The notes under the pieces were generated by a model. The model saw only the letters and a program-made list of their open reading frames with translations, ran no database searches and was not told the DNA's origin. The translations under genes and the position numbers were made by a program. Of a stretch of 64,000 bases of DNA, positions 26,675-35,616 are shown piece by piece. The stretch is from Bacillota bacterium (lineage in GTDB: Bacteria; Bacillota; Clostridia; Oscillospirales; Acutalibacteraceae): assembly GCA_023412715.1 (NCBI GenBank), contig JAEZCC010000004.1, positions 1 through 64,000 on the forward strand, in the 5' to 3' direction. How positions within the stretch are numbered: position 1 is the stretch's first letter; each line of letters opens with the position of its first letter.

Positions 26675-26950
26675 TCAGCCCGCCGTCGCATCCTTAAACG
26701 CTTTGCCGGCCTTGAACGCCGGAACTTTGGAAGCCGGAATGGTGATGGGCGTGTTGGTCCTCGGGTCACGGCCCTGACGTTCACTGCGGCTGTGAAGCTC
26801 AAACGTGCCAAACCCGACGATCTGGACCTTCTCATCCTTCGCGACCGACTCAACAATCGTGTTGAGCAGGACGTTTACCGCGTTGTCGGCGTCTTTCTTG
26901 GACAGGCCGGTCTTCTCGGCAACAGCAGCAATCAACTCAGTTTTATTCAT
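26675..26950 (-). CDS. hup: HU-type nucleoid DNA-binding protein
   Basis: 91 aa. A typical HU: MNKTELIAAVAEKTGLSKKDAD, the IVGFGTFELHSRSERQGR loop, and the DNA-arm NPxTxxxIxIP-like segment DPRTNTPITIPASKVPAFKAGK. The ATG at 26950 follows GGAGGTCAAAATT; ten in-frame codons upstream have no site. HU lies between mazG and rqcP here, a place where B. subtilis has no gene. Confidence 0.96.
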   Translation of the reverse strand: MNKTELIAAVAEKTGLSKKDADNAVNVLLNTIVESVAKDEKVQIVGFGTFELHSRSERQGRDPRTNTPITIPASKVPAFKAGKAFKDATAG

Positions 26951-27070
26951 AATTTTGACCTCCGTTTTTTTATTATTCAACAGCTAAATGCTGAGAATTT
27001 TGAACTGCCGACAGCCCGGTGCTCTGCCGGACGGCGTTTCGGGCCGCGCCGCTGACGGTCGCCCCGTTTT

Positions 27071-27799
27071 TTACCCGGGGTCGGGAACCGTCGCCGCCTG
27101 CTCTTTGAACCTTCGGATATAATCGTCGCAAAATACGGCCAAAGCCTGCTCCGCTTCGACATTCAGGCTTTCGGCAAGCCCGGCGGCGCAGAAAAGGAGT
27201 TTTCCGACCGCCTGCAGACGCTTCATCTCTTCCGACGACGCGGAGAGCTTTTCTGTTTCGCGCAGCGCCGCATCGAGATACCCGACGGCGGGCGCGCCTT
27301 CAGCCTTGCGGCCTGCGGCTTTTGAAGCTTTCCTGAAAACTTTCTGGCTGCGCATCAAGGACGGCAGGGCGCGCGACACGCCCTCCAGAGCTTCCGCCGC
27401 GGAAGTGCGGCCGTGGCTCTTCATCTTGATGGCTTCCCAGTTCTTCAGGACCTCTTCCGTATTCTGAACCGACAGATTGCCGAACACATGCGGATGGCGG
27501 AGAATCATTTTTTTTGCGACCCCGTCGATCACATCGGAAAAATCGAACGAACCGGCTTCCTTTTCCAGCATGGAATGGAAGACGACCTGCAGCAGAACGT
27601 CGCCGAGCTCTTCTTTCAGCAGTTCCGCGTCGCCGGTGTCTATCGCTTCCACAGCCTCGTAGGTTTCTTCAATCAGGTTGTTGCGGATGCTCCGGTGCGT
27701 CTGTTCGCGGTCCCACGGGCAGCCCTCGGGAGAACGCAGGATTTCCATGATCTTAAGAAAATCCTCCATGGTATAGCGTTCTTTGGTCTCAAATTGCAA
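27071..27799 (-). CDS. mazG: Nucleoside triphosphate pyrophosphohydrolase MazG
   Basis: 242 aa. It hydrolyses (d)NTPs to monophosphates and pyrophosphate, a house-cleaning role. The first MazG domain has the metal site LIEETYEAVEAID and EELGDVLLQVVFH, with RSPEGCPWDREQTH upstream. The C-terminal half is the second, degenerate domain. The TTG start at 27799 has GGGGG 7 nt upstream; the in-frame ATG at 27769 has none. Its place between the SpoVB-like gene and the yab genes matches B. subtilis yabN, although here the N-terminal methylase domain of YabN is absent. Confidence 0.92.
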   Translation of the reverse strand: MQFETKERYTMEDFLKIMEILRSPEGCPWDREQTHRSIRNNLIEETYEAVEAIDTGDAELLKEELGDVLLQVVFHSMLEKEAGSFDFSDVIDGVAKKMILRHPHVFGNLSVQNTEEVLKNWEAIKMKSHGRTSAAEALEGVSRALPSLMRSQKVFRKASKAAGRKAEGAPAVGYLDAALRETEKLSASSEEMKRLQAVGKLLFCAAGLAESLNVEAEQALAVFCDDYIRRFKEQAATVPDPG

Positions 27800-27844
27800 C
27801 CCCGTGCCCCCAATGTTTCCGTAAATCTGTAATTCAGGATTATT

Positions 27845-29605
27845 TTACCTTATCCAATTATATTTTTCAAGTATTTTCGCAATTTTTTGTCCTTTTGGCA
27901 GCATTTCTATATCGTGGCGGCTCAATGCGCGGAACCAGAGGATGCAGAAGACGTACAAAACGGCCGCCGCGAGGATGGCAAAGCAGGTCGCAAGCTTGCC
28001 GGAAATGATGTGGGAAGCCGCGTTCTGGACCAGCCAGGCCGCGCCTACGCTGATGACGGAAGCCAGTGTCGGCTTGAGAAAGATGCTGAAATAATGGAGA
28101 CGGACTCTCGTGACCTTTTTCAGGCTATGGAGCGCCAGGAGCATGATGAGGATATAGCAGACCAGAGTACCGGTCCCCGCGCCCTGTACGTTGATTTCAG
28201 GGATGCCGACAAGAGTGTAGTTCAGCACGATTTTGATCGTCAGCCCGACGACCATGAATTTTACGGGCAGGTCCACGCGGCCGACCGCCTGCAGCATGCT
28301 GTTGATCGGCGTGCTGGTGGCGGCGAAAACCGACGCTAGGCCCAGAATGGCCAGAACGCGCCCGATGATCTGCGGCGAATTCTCCGCGCCGCCGTACATC
28401 AGAGAAGCGATCGGCGTGGAGAGGACCGACATCCCGAGGCCGCAGGGAATGGTGATGAGCGTCACGATGCGCAGCACGGATTCGACGCTGCTCCTGATCT
28501 TATGGGGGTTTCCCCCGGTCCACGCCTCCGTCACGTTCGGCAGCGCGCTGACGCCGAGCGCCTGGGTCAGGGCCGGAACAAACATAAACAGAGTATTCGC
28601 GTTGCTGAAGCATCCATACAAGGCAGTAGGGACGCTGTTCAGCTGAAATACTTCCTTGCGAAGAATCCCCTGATACATGTTTTCCACAATCTGGGGAGAG
28701 GTCAGCATGATGTCGGCAATTCTTTTCTGGAGGAACGTGCTGTCGACCAGCGTGGAGAGGTTGACCGCAAGGGAACCGAGCGCCACGGGGATAGCGGTCC
28801 TTACCAGACGGGAAATGGTCAGCTTCATCGGCAGAGGGCGCGGGGAATCGTACAGCATCTCCCGGGTGATGCCGTCGCCGTTCCGCTTATGGTAGGCCCA
28901 GAGGAACAGGAAGCCGAATACGCCCCCGAGCGTAACGCCGAAAATGGCGCCCGCCGCAGCGTAAGGCAGCGTGGCAATTTTTGCAAACGAGGCGTTTGCC
29001 ATTTTCACGCCATAAACGGTGCCGTGCGCGGCATACTCCTGTAGACCGGACTGTACGATGAGATACGCCGCCGTCAGGCCGAAAATCAGCCTGCACAATG
29101 CCTCGATGACTTCCGAGATGGCGGTCGGGTACATGTTCCGCAGGCCCTCGTAATACCCGCGGTAGATGGACATCATGCTCGCGAAGAAGACCGCGGGCGA
29201 CAGCACATAAATGGCCGGCAGCGCGTTCCCCGCCTGGGCGTAGCCGACATACGGCCCCGCGCCGAGCAGCATGATGGAAAAGGAAACGGCGCCCAGGATC
29301 AGGAAGATGCGGATCGACGCGCTGTGAATCTGCCGGATGTCGCGGTAGCGCCCGCGGGTGCTGTTCTCGGACACAAGCCTTGAAATCGCGATGGGGAACC
29401 CCGCCGTCGCCAGGCTGAACAAAGGGGCGTACAGCGAATACGCGGCGTTGAAGTAGCCATTGCCGAGGTCCGTCAGCACCCACGCAAGCGGAATTTTGAA
29501 CAAAGCGCCGATGACCTTTTCGATGGCGATGGCCATCACCAGAATCAAGGCGCCGTGCAGAAAGCTCTGGCGGCGCACGCGTACGGTCCTACTTTTCTGT
29601 CCCAT
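27845..29605 (-). CDS. SpoVB/YabM-like polysaccharide flippase (MOP/MVF superfamily)
   Basis: 586 aa with about 14 membrane helices, the length and pattern of lipid-linked polysaccharide flippases. The N-terminal helix contains ALILVMAIAIEKVIGALFKIP, followed by GFPIAISRLVSENS, a family signature. SpoVB-type members act in spore cortex peptidoglycan export; the location beside mazG-yabOPQ matches B. subtilis yabM. ATG 29605 is chosen for the GGGAGT site 7 nt upstream, rather than the 45-nt longer frame. Confidence 0.9.
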   Translation of the reverse strand: MGQKSRTVRVRRQSFLHGALILVMAIAIEKVIGALFKIPLAWVLTDLGNGYFNAAYSLYAPLFSLATAGFPIAISRLVSENSTRGRYRDIRQIHSASIRIFLILGAVSFSIMLLGAGPYVGYAQAGNALPAIYVLSPAVFFASMMSIYRGYYEGLRNMYPTAISEVIEALCRLIFGLTAAYLIVQSGLQEYAAHGTVYGVKMANASFAKIATLPYAAAGAIFGVTLGGVFGFLFLWAYHKRNGDGITREMLYDSPRPLPMKLTISRLVRTAIPVALGSLAVNLSTLVDSTFLQKRIADIMLTSPQIVENMYQGILRKEVFQLNSVPTALYGCFSNANTLFMFVPALTQALGVSALPNVTEAWTGGNPHKIRSSVESVLRIVTLITIPCGLGMSVLSTPIASLMYGGAENSPQIIGRVLAILGLASVFAATSTPINSMLQAVGRVDLPVKFMVVGLTIKIVLNYTLVGIPEINVQGAGTGTLVCYILIMLLALHSLKKVTRVRLHYFSIFLKPTLASVISVGAAWLVQNAASHIISGKLATCFAILAAAVLYVFCILWFRALSRHDIEMLPKGQKIAKILEKYNWIR

Positions 29606-29715
29606 CGCAGCACTCCCGTTCCGAACAGACGGTTTGGGCGGCAGAAGCAAAAGCAGCCGCTCCGCACTAAAATATGTAGACGTTATCCCGCTTTATTCCA
29701 CCCGGCAGCATACCG

Positions 29716-29880
29716 GGCCTCGTTTGAAAAATCAGGGAACTTGTTTGTTTCGGCTAAAATTGTGCCGTCAGGCGTCAGAAATGCCCGGAATACGGAAAGT
29801 ATTCCTGCGCTTTTTCCTTGTTCGGTTCGGCGCAATTTTATCCCGAAAATCCGGTGCTTTTTATTTATCAAACAAGGCCT
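29716..29880. repeat. About 165-bp imperfect palindrome, possible MITE-like element or structured RNA
   Basis: Three nested arm pairs occur in order. GGCCTCGTTTG (29717-29727) faces CAAACAAGGCC (29869-29879) with one mismatch. Block 29751-29767 faces 29827-29844, sharing AAAATTG and GCCG. GGAATAC faces GTATTCC around GGAAA at the centre (about 29788-29806). Spacers between arms are nearly equal on the two sides. No flanking target duplication is evident. It fills most of the 333-bp gap between the zinc-ribbon gene and the SpoVB-like gene. Confidence 0.6.
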
Positions 29881-29886
29881 AAAACA

Positions 29887-29917
29887 AAAGGAGAGGAAAA
29901 TCCCCTCCCTTTTTGAA
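29887..29917 (-). terminator. Terminator after the zinc-ribbon gene
   Basis: Minus strand: GGAGGGGA pairs with TCCTCTCC around a TTT loop, followed by TTTTGTTTT. Forward there is also a T-run (CCTTTTTG), so it may work both ways. Confidence 0.7.
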
Positions 29918-29938
29918 TTGCCGGTGCATCAGTTGTAT

Positions 29939-30304
29939 TCAGTCGTCCGTAAGCTTGTGGCCGCATTTGCAGCAGAAGGCGGCGCCCTGCGGATTTTCCT
30001 GCCCGCAGACCTTGCAGACGGATTTTTCACGCGCAGAAGCCATCTGGGCGTTGACGGCGTCGAGCTGCTCGTAAAGCTCGTCGATGGCGGCGACGCTTTC
30101 CGCAACAAGGTCGGAAGGATCGTTTTCCGTCTTTTTCGCTTCGTAAACGGCGCGCCCCAAAGACTCGAACCGTTTGGAAATCTCGTTGTTCAAATCGGCG
30201 GCGCTGATTCTGAGCTTCGAAATATCAACAAGCTGAGTCGCTTTTTTTCCAACGATATTGGCTGCCGATTTCGCGTTGACAATCACATCGTCCAACAGTC
30301 CCAT
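29939..30304 (-). CDS. Zinc-ribbon domain protein of unknown function
   Basis: 121 aa. Residues 1-90 form an amphipathic helical/coiled-coil stretch (LNNEISKRFESLGRAVYEA), and the C-terminus is a zinc ribbon with CKVC and CCKC pairs (CKVCGQENPQGAAFCCKCGH). Proteins of this shape are common in Clostridia, without a settled role. It has its own promoter and terminator, hence a single-gene unit. Confidence 0.85.
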   Translation of the reverse strand: MGLLDDVIVNAKSAANIVGKKATQLVDISKLRISAADLNNEISKRFESLGRAVYEAKKTENDPSDLVAESVAAIDELYEQLDAVNAQMASAREKSVCKVCGQENPQGAAFCCKCGHKLTDD

Positions 30305-30334
30305 AACAGCACTCTCCTTTGCCTGTATTGGCTT

Positions 30335-30364
30335 ATTATAACACGGGAATCGCTAAAAATGCAA
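30335..30364 (-). promoter_or_regulatory. Sigma-A promoter of the zinc-ribbon gene
   Basis: Minus strand: TTGCAT (30359-30364), 18 bp, TATAAT (30335-30340). The leader is about 25 nt with an AAAGGAGAG site. Confidence 0.7.
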
Positions 30365-30366
30365 GT

Positions 30367-31323
30367 CTAAACGATGCCGCCGCCGATAAATTCGCGGATG
30401 ATGGAATCGGTCGGAACAAGCCCGGGGTCGACCGGTTCCACGCGCTCCAGGCCCTGTGCGAGCGCCTGCGCGCGGCTGAAGCAGGCGCTTTGCTCCGGAA
30501 CGCTATGTAGCAGATGCAAAGCCTGGTTTTTCAGCACGCAAAGCTCGTACGCGTGAAAAGAATTGACGGTAGAATCGGCAAACGTGCGGAACGGCTTGAT
30601 GTACTTCCGCTCGCCGTCCATCACGTTGCCCCACATCTGCAGCGTTCTGTCGGGGCTGGTCCCCCGGAACTGATGATCGCGCACGATGCGCCGCACGAGG
30701 CGGATGTCGTTCGGCCCGAAAATCTGCTTTTCGCCGTCGTCGACGCCCTGCTTGACGCTGATGTAGATGCGGTGCGCCCGGAATTCCGGGAGGCGGCTGG
30801 TCAGCTCGGGGTTCAGCGCGTGGATTCCCTCCACGACCGCGACCTCATGCTCGTGGAGGACGACCCTGCGCCGGTACGGGTACGGCATGTGCCGTTCAAA
30901 GTCGAAGACGGGCATGTCGCACGCATTGTCCCTCACGAGGCCGAGCAGGCACCTGCGGATATCGTCGAGGTCCAGCGCCCCGAGGCTCTCGTAGTCGTGG
31001 CTTCCGTCCGGGAGCAGCGGCGCCATTTTTTCTCCGAAATAGAAATTATCCAGAGAGATGCTGACCGACTTCACGCCGACCTTCCGCAGCGTGTCGATCA
31101 GGCGGTGCGCCGTGGTCGTCTTGCCGCTGCTGGAAGGGCCGGCGATCATGACCAGCCTGCAAAGAGGGCTTTCGGACGCGATGCGCCGCGCAATGGCGTC
31201 CAGATTCTTCTGGTAGGCGGCTTCCGTGTCCGTCACGAACGCCCCGGGATCTTCCTCCGCGGCGCGGTTGATTTCAACCACGCTGTTCCGGTAGGTGACG
31301 TACCCCGCCCTGCAATTCTCCAT
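30367..31323 (-). CDS. Uridine kinase/phosphoribulokinase-family nucleoside kinase
   Basis: 318 aa. The P-loop MIAGPSSSGKTTTAHRL lies at about residues 59-75, followed by the substrate segment SLDNFYFG and the FDFERHMP region of uridine kinases. The final third (HAYELCVLKNQALHLL) matches the clostridial nucleoside-kinase subgroup, which often has a TGS-like N-terminus that is missing here. It should phosphorylate a nucleoside in salvage. The ATG lies inside the 3' end of hemZ (50-nt overlap in another frame), an unusually long overlap. Last gene of the recJ operon. Confidence 0.85.
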   Translation of the reverse strand: MENCRAGYVTYRNSVVEINRAAEEDPGAFVTDTEAAYQKNLDAIARRIASESPLCRLVMIAGPSSSGKTTTAHRLIDTLRKVGVKSVSISLDNFYFGEKMAPLLPDGSHDYESLGALDLDDIRRCLLGLVRDNACDMPVFDFERHMPYPYRRRVVLHEHEVAVVEGIHALNPELTSRLPEFRAHRIYISVKQGVDDGEKQIFGPNDIRLVRRIVRDHQFRGTSPDRTLQMWGNVMDGERKYIKPFRTFADSTVNSFHAYELCVLKNQALHLLHSVPEQSACFSRAQALAQGLERVEPVDPGLVPTDSIIREFIGGGIV

Positions 31324-32767
31324 AAAACTTCTTCACCCGGTCTTTCCTTAACATCATTTCCTCGTATCTGTCAATATATTCATACGGATACTTAAAGTTG
31401 AATACCCGCTCGATACGGTCCGAATCAGGGTCGCGCAGCTTTGTGACGGCCCCCGCTCCGCAGGCGAGAATCGTCTGGCACTCCTCCATGATGACGACGT
31501 TGTAGAAGCACTCCATGCCCGGTCTGGCCCACCCGGTGTTTTCCTGGTTGCCGACCATCCGGCTCTGGCGGTACAGGTAATACGGGCGGTAGCCGCTCCG
31601 CAGGAGCGCGTCGTCCGCATAGCCTATCATCCCACCGGCCAGCGCGCCTTCGCCCGGCGTGACGCGGTCTTCCTGCGCAAGCCGCGCGGCGCGCTTGAGC
31701 GCGAGCGTGTGGACCGTGACGCTTTCCGGCGAAAGGGCGATGACCTGCTCCAGCGTCCGGCGGAAGCTGCCCATGTCGTCTTTCGGCAGGCCGGCGATCA
31801 GGTCCATGTTGATGTTGGAAAATCCGCGCCTGCGGGCCAGGGCGAACGCTTCCAGAGCCTGCGCCGCCGTGTGCCTGCGGCCGATCTCCCGCAGGACCTC
31901 GTCGTTGAGCGTCTGCGGGTTGATGCTGATGCGCGTGACGCCGCCGCGCTTCATGGCGTCGAGCTTTTCTTCCGTAATGGTGTCGGGCCGCCCGGCCTCG
32001 ACGGTGAACTCGCGGCACGCGGAAAGGTCGAAGCTTTCCCCGACGGCGCGAATCAGCGTTTCGAGCTGTTCCGCGCTCAGCACGGTCGGCGTGCCGCCTC
32101 CGAAATAGACCGACTCCGGCCGCAGGTGCAGCTCCGCCGCAATCTGCCCCGTGCGGCGCAGCTCCCCGCACAGAAGCTCCACGTATTTTGGAACGAGCTT
32201 CAGCGTCTTTTCGACGGAAGAAGAAACAAACGAGCAGTAGGCGCAGCGCGTCGGGCAGAACGGGATCGCGACATAAAGGCTGAACAGGCCGGGAGCGCAG
32301 GCGTCGAGCAGCTTTTTCTGGTTGCGCCACGTCTCCAGCGCGATTTTCGCTTTCTGAGGGGAAACGAGAAGGGCTTTCTCAAAGAAGGCGACGGCCTCTT
32401 CCCCGCCCTTTTCCGCAGCCAGTCTGCCGAACAGCTTGATGGGCCGCACGCCCGTCAGGATGCCCCATTCCGGCCTGTACCCCGTCAGGTCCGCGAACAT
32501 GCCCCACAGAAGCACCGACATGCGGCGCTCCGCCTCCCGGTCGTCCGCCTGCGGCGGAAGCAGCTCTTCCCCCGCGCGCTCCCGGCCGTCGATGCAAAGC
32601 CGCACAACGACCCGCCGGCCGCCCGCTTCGCTGCGAAGGGCGGTATAGGCCTGCACGGGGTCCCCGTTCGGCTCCGGAGTCACGGTGATTTTGCAGCGGG
32701 GGTAAAAGATGCGGCAGAGGTTCTCCATTTCATAATGGAACGGGTGGCCGTCGATTACAAGCGTCAT
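31274..32767 (-). CDS. hemZ: HemZ-type radical SAM protein (coproporphyrinogen dehydrogenase family)
   Basis: 497 aa. The radical-SAM cluster motif is CPTRCAYCSF, followed by YFGGGTPTVLSAEQL and the HemN-like ISINPQTLNDEVLREIGRRHT. An N-terminal extension of about 165 residues with LTGVRPIKLFGRL is the mark of HemZ. HemN-type enzymes decarboxylate coproporphyrinogen III without oxygen; HemZ activity is less established. No other haem gene lies nearby, so another radical-SAM role is possible. The start overlaps the MBL gene stop by 4 nt. Confidence 0.88.
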   Translation of the reverse strand: MTLVIDGHPFHYEMENLCRIFYPRCKITVTPEPNGDPVQAYTALRSEAGGRRVVVRLCIDGRERAGEELLPPQADDREAERRMSVLLWGMFADLTGYRPEWGILTGVRPIKLFGRLAAEKGGEEAVAFFEKALLVSPQKAKIALETWRNQKKLLDACAPGLFSLYVAIPFCPTRCAYCSFVSSSVEKTLKLVPKYVELLCGELRRTGQIAAELHLRPESVYFGGGTPTVLSAEQLETLIRAVGESFDLSACREFTVEAGRPDTITEEKLDAMKRGGVTRISINPQTLNDEVLREIGRRHTAAQALEAFALARRRGFSNINMDLIAGLPKDDMGSFRRTLEQVIALSPESVTVHTLALKRAARLAQEDRVTPGEGALAGGMIGYADDALLRSGYRPYYLYRQSRMVGNQENTGWARPGMECFYNVVIMEECQTILACGAGAVTKLRDPDSDRIERVFNFKYPYEYIDRYEEMMLRKDRVKKFYGELQGGVRHLPEQRG

Positions 32768-33393
32768 ACCGGCCGCGTCCCCAGATAGGAGTTGTTGCGG
32801 CGCTCGTAGCCGAGCGTCGTCTCGGACCCGTGGCCCGGCAGGACGCGGTAATCCCCCGGAAGGCCGCGCAGCCTCTGCAGCGAGTCGAGCATCTGCCGGT
32901 AGTTCCCGGTCGGGAAATCGGTCCTGCCGCAGCTGAGCTTCATCAGGGTGTCGCCGGAAAAGATCACGTCTTCCACGACAAAGCAGCAGCCTCCCGAGGT
33001 GTGCCCCGGCGTCTGCAGTACGGCGACGGTCAGGCTCCCGACCGGAATCTTCTCCCCGTCGTTCAGCGGCACGTCCACGCGGAACTGCGGCAGCTCCGCC
33101 CCGAAGAACATGGTGGAGAGGTTGAGCGAAGCGTCGCGGATGAACATGATCTCGTCGGAAGGCATATAGATTTTGGCGCCGGTCAGGTCATGGAGGCGGC
33201 TGACGCCGCAGATGTGGTCGAAGTGGCCGTGCGTCAGCAGAATGGCCTGCACGCTGCCTGCGGCGCGTACGGCGTCGTCCAGCTCCCGGCTCTCGAAGCC
33301 GGGGTCGATCACGGCGGAGACCCCCGCCTCGTCGTCCGTCAGGATATAGCAGTTCGTGGGCAGAGGTCCGCCCGCGATTTTTGTGATCTTCAA
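32764..33393 (-). CDS. Metallo-beta-lactamase fold hydrolase (glyoxalase II-like)
   Basis: 209 aa. The zinc motif THGHFDHICG, the HTSGGCCF histidine and FSGDTLM aspartate, and the final PGHGSET histidine complete the binuclear metal site. It is close to the YycJ/GloB-like group of small thioester hydrolases; substrate unknown. It sits between relA and hemZ and overlaps hemZ by 4 nt. Confidence 0.9.
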   Translation of the reverse strand: MKITKIAGGPLPTNCYILTDDEAGVSAVIDPGFESRELDDAVRAAGSVQAILLTHGHFDHICGVSRLHDLTGAKIYMPSDEIMFIRDASLNLSTMFFGAELPQFRVDVPLNDGEKIPVGSLTVAVLQTPGHTSGGCCFVVEDVIFSGDTLMKLSCGRTDFPTGNYRQMLDSLQRLRGLPGDYRVLPGHGSETTLGYERRNNSYLGTRPV

Positions 33394-33436
33394 ATGCGAT
33401 GCCTCCTACCCGGCCGTCCGGAAACACAAAGCGGGT

Positions 33437-35611
33437 TTACGCCCGGCGTACGGACAAAGTACCGGAGATGTTGTTCAGGCGGGCGATGATGCTTTGCAGC
33501 TGATCCACCCCGTTGATGGAAATGGTCGCAGTGATGACCGCGCAGCCGTCTTTCGCCTCCCGCGAATTGAGCGAGTGGATGAACAGGTGCAGATTGAACA
33601 GCTGCTGGGTGATGTCGGCAAGAAGGCCGGAACGGTCGGTCGCGACGATTTCGAGCGTCGTCTTGAACTCCTCCTGCACGTCGCCCGCCCAGTGGACGTT
33701 GACCCAGCGTTCCGGCTCGGCGGCCTTGCCGATGTCCTGCGGAACGTTGGAGCAGCTGCGCTTGTGGATGGAGACGCCGAACCCGCGCGTGATGAAGCCG
33801 ATGATGTCGTCGCCCGGCAGCGGGTTGCAGCAGCGGGAAAACTTGATGAGGCAGTTGTCCATTCCGTCCACAATGACGCCGGCGGAGCTTTTGCGCGGCG
33901 CCTGCGGCTTTTCCTGCGCGGGCGGGAGCGGCGCGGGCGCGGCATGGCTCTTCTGCCAGGCGTCCTTGATTTTCGGCATGACCTTCCAGAGCGGGATGCC
34001 GCCGTAGCCGATTGCGGCGTACACGTCTTCTGCGGACGTGCAGTTGTGCCGCTGGCCGATTTTCTGAAGCAGGGCGTCGAGCTCGGCGTCTTCCATCTCG
34101 ATGCTGTTGCGCTTGAGCTCGCGGTCGATCTCCAGTTTGCCTTCCGAAATATTTTCGTCGCGCTTTTCGTGCTTGAACCAGGAGCGGATCTTATTGCGCG
34201 CCTCGCTGGTCTTGACGATCTTGAGCCAGTCGCGGCTGGGGCCGTGCGTTTCCTTCGAGGTCAGCACCTCTACGATTTCGCCGGTCTTGACGCGGTAGTC
34301 GAGCGGCACGATGCGCTTGTCGACTTTCGCGCCGGACATGCGGTTGCCCACGGCGCTGTGGATGGCGTAGGCAAAATCGATCACCGTGGCGCCGGCGGGC
34401 AGGTTGATCACGTCGCCGCGCGGCGTGAAGACGAACACCTCTTCCGGCACAAGGTCGGATTTGATGGTGCGCACAATGTCCGTGGCGTCTTCGTTGTCTT
34501 TCTCGTTGTCGAGCATCTGGCGGATCCACGAAAGGCGCTTTTCGAACGAATCCTCTTTGCCGGACATGCCGAGCTTATATTTCCAGTGCGCGGCGATGCC
34601 GTATTCGGCGGTGTGGTGCATCTCCCAGGTGCGGATCTGCACCTCGAACGGGATGCCCTCCTTGCCGATGACCGTGGTGTGCAGCGACTGGTACATGTTC
34701 GGCTTCGGCGTCGAAATATAGTCCTTGAAACGGTTCGGCAGCGGGCGGAACATGTCGTGCACGATGCCCAGCACGTTGTAGCAGTCGTTCATCGTGTCGA
34801 CGATGACGCGCACGGCGTAGATGTCGTAGATTTCGTCCATGGACCTGCCCTGGACGAACATTTTGCGGTAAATGCCGTTGATGCTTTTCACGCGGCCCTC
34901 GAGGTAGACGTTGGGGATGGTCTGCACGACGCGCTCGCGGATGCGCTTCTGCGTCAGCTCGATGAAGGCCTTGCGCTCGTTCGCATGCAGCTCGAGGCCG
35001 TTCTCAATCTCCTGGTAGGCCACAGGATCGAGGATGCGCAGCGACAGATCCTCGAGCTCCTCCTTGACGGCGCGGATGCCGAGGCGGTGCGCGATGGGGG
35101 CGTAGACCTCCATGTTTTCAAGCGCCTTGTCGCGCTGCTTCTGCGGCGTCATGAACTCAATCGTCCGCATGTTGTGCAGGCGGTCGGCCAGCTTGATGAT
35201 GATGACCCGGATGTCCTCGCTCATCGCGATCAGCATTTTGCGCAGGTTTTCCGCCTGCTGCACCTCGCGCGAGGAATACGGAATCCTGCCCAGCTTGGTC
35301 ACGCCGTCAATCAGGTTGGCAATCTCGTTGCCGAATTCCTTGCGGAGCTGCTCGAGGGCGACCGGGGTGTCTTCCACAACGTCGTGCAGAAGGCCCGCGA
35401 CGACCGACTCCGAATCCATGCCGAGCTCCACGAGGATGCACGCCACCGCCACGGGATGGGAAATATACGGCGCGCCCGACAGGCGCTTCTGGTCCTTGTG
35501 GGAAGCCTCAGCCAGCTTGTAGGCATGTTCGATCATTTCGAGATCGTATTCGTGTTCGCTCGCTTTCATCAAAGAGAGCAGGTCGTCAAAAGTTTTGAGG
35601 GGCCATGCCAT
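33437..35611 (-). CDS. relA: Bifunctional (p)ppGpp synthetase/hydrolase RelA/SpoT
   Basis: 724 aa Rel enzyme that makes and degrades the stringent-response alarmone. The domains in order are the HD hydrolase with intact HDVVEDT, the synthetase (IKLADRLHNMRT, and YQSLHTTVIGKEGIPFEVQI), TGS (VFTPRGDVINLPAGATVIDFAYAIH), a zinc-finger region (RCCNPLPGDDIIGFITRG) and C-terminal ACT (VEIVATDRSGLLADI-type). Both activities look intact. ATG 35611 has GGTGAG 4 nt upstream; the alternative GTG 35620 overlaps the recJ stop. Co-transcribed with recJ. Confidence 0.96.
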   Translation of the reverse strand: MAWPLKTFDDLLSLMKASEHEYDLEMIEHAYKLAEASHKDQKRLSGAPYISHPVAVACILVELGMDSESVVAGLLHDVVEDTPVALEQLRKEFGNEIANLIDGVTKLGRIPYSSREVQQAENLRKMLIAMSEDIRVIIIKLADRLHNMRTIEFMTPQKQRDKALENMEVYAPIAHRLGIRAVKEELEDLSLRILDPVAYQEIENGLELHANERKAFIELTQKRIRERVVQTIPNVYLEGRVKSINGIYRKMFVQGRSMDEIYDIYAVRVIVDTMNDCYNVLGIVHDMFRPLPNRFKDYISTPKPNMYQSLHTTVIGKEGIPFEVQIRTWEMHHTAEYGIAAHWKYKLGMSGKEDSFEKRLSWIRQMLDNEKDNEDATDIVRTIKSDLVPEEVFVFTPRGDVINLPAGATVIDFAYAIHSAVGNRMSGAKVDKRIVPLDYRVKTGEIVEVLTSKETHGPSRDWLKIVKTSEARNKIRSWFKHEKRDENISEGKLEIDRELKRNSIEMEDAELDALLQKIGQRHNCTSAEDVYAAIGYGGIPLWKVMPKIKDAWQKSHAAPAPLPPAQEKPQAPRKSSAGVIVDGMDNCLIKFSRCCNPLPGDDIIGFITRGFGVSIHKRSCSNVPQDIGKAAEPERWVNVHWAGDVQEEFKTTLEIVATDRSGLLADITQQLFNLHLFIHSLNSREAKDGCAVITATISINGVDQLQSIIARLNNISGTLSVRRA

Positions 35612-35616
35612 TTTTC

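Noticed and set aside
29683..29871. 62-codon minus-strand frame
   Set aside because: It coincides with the large palindrome and lacks a ribosome-binding site; the palindrome explains the sequence better.
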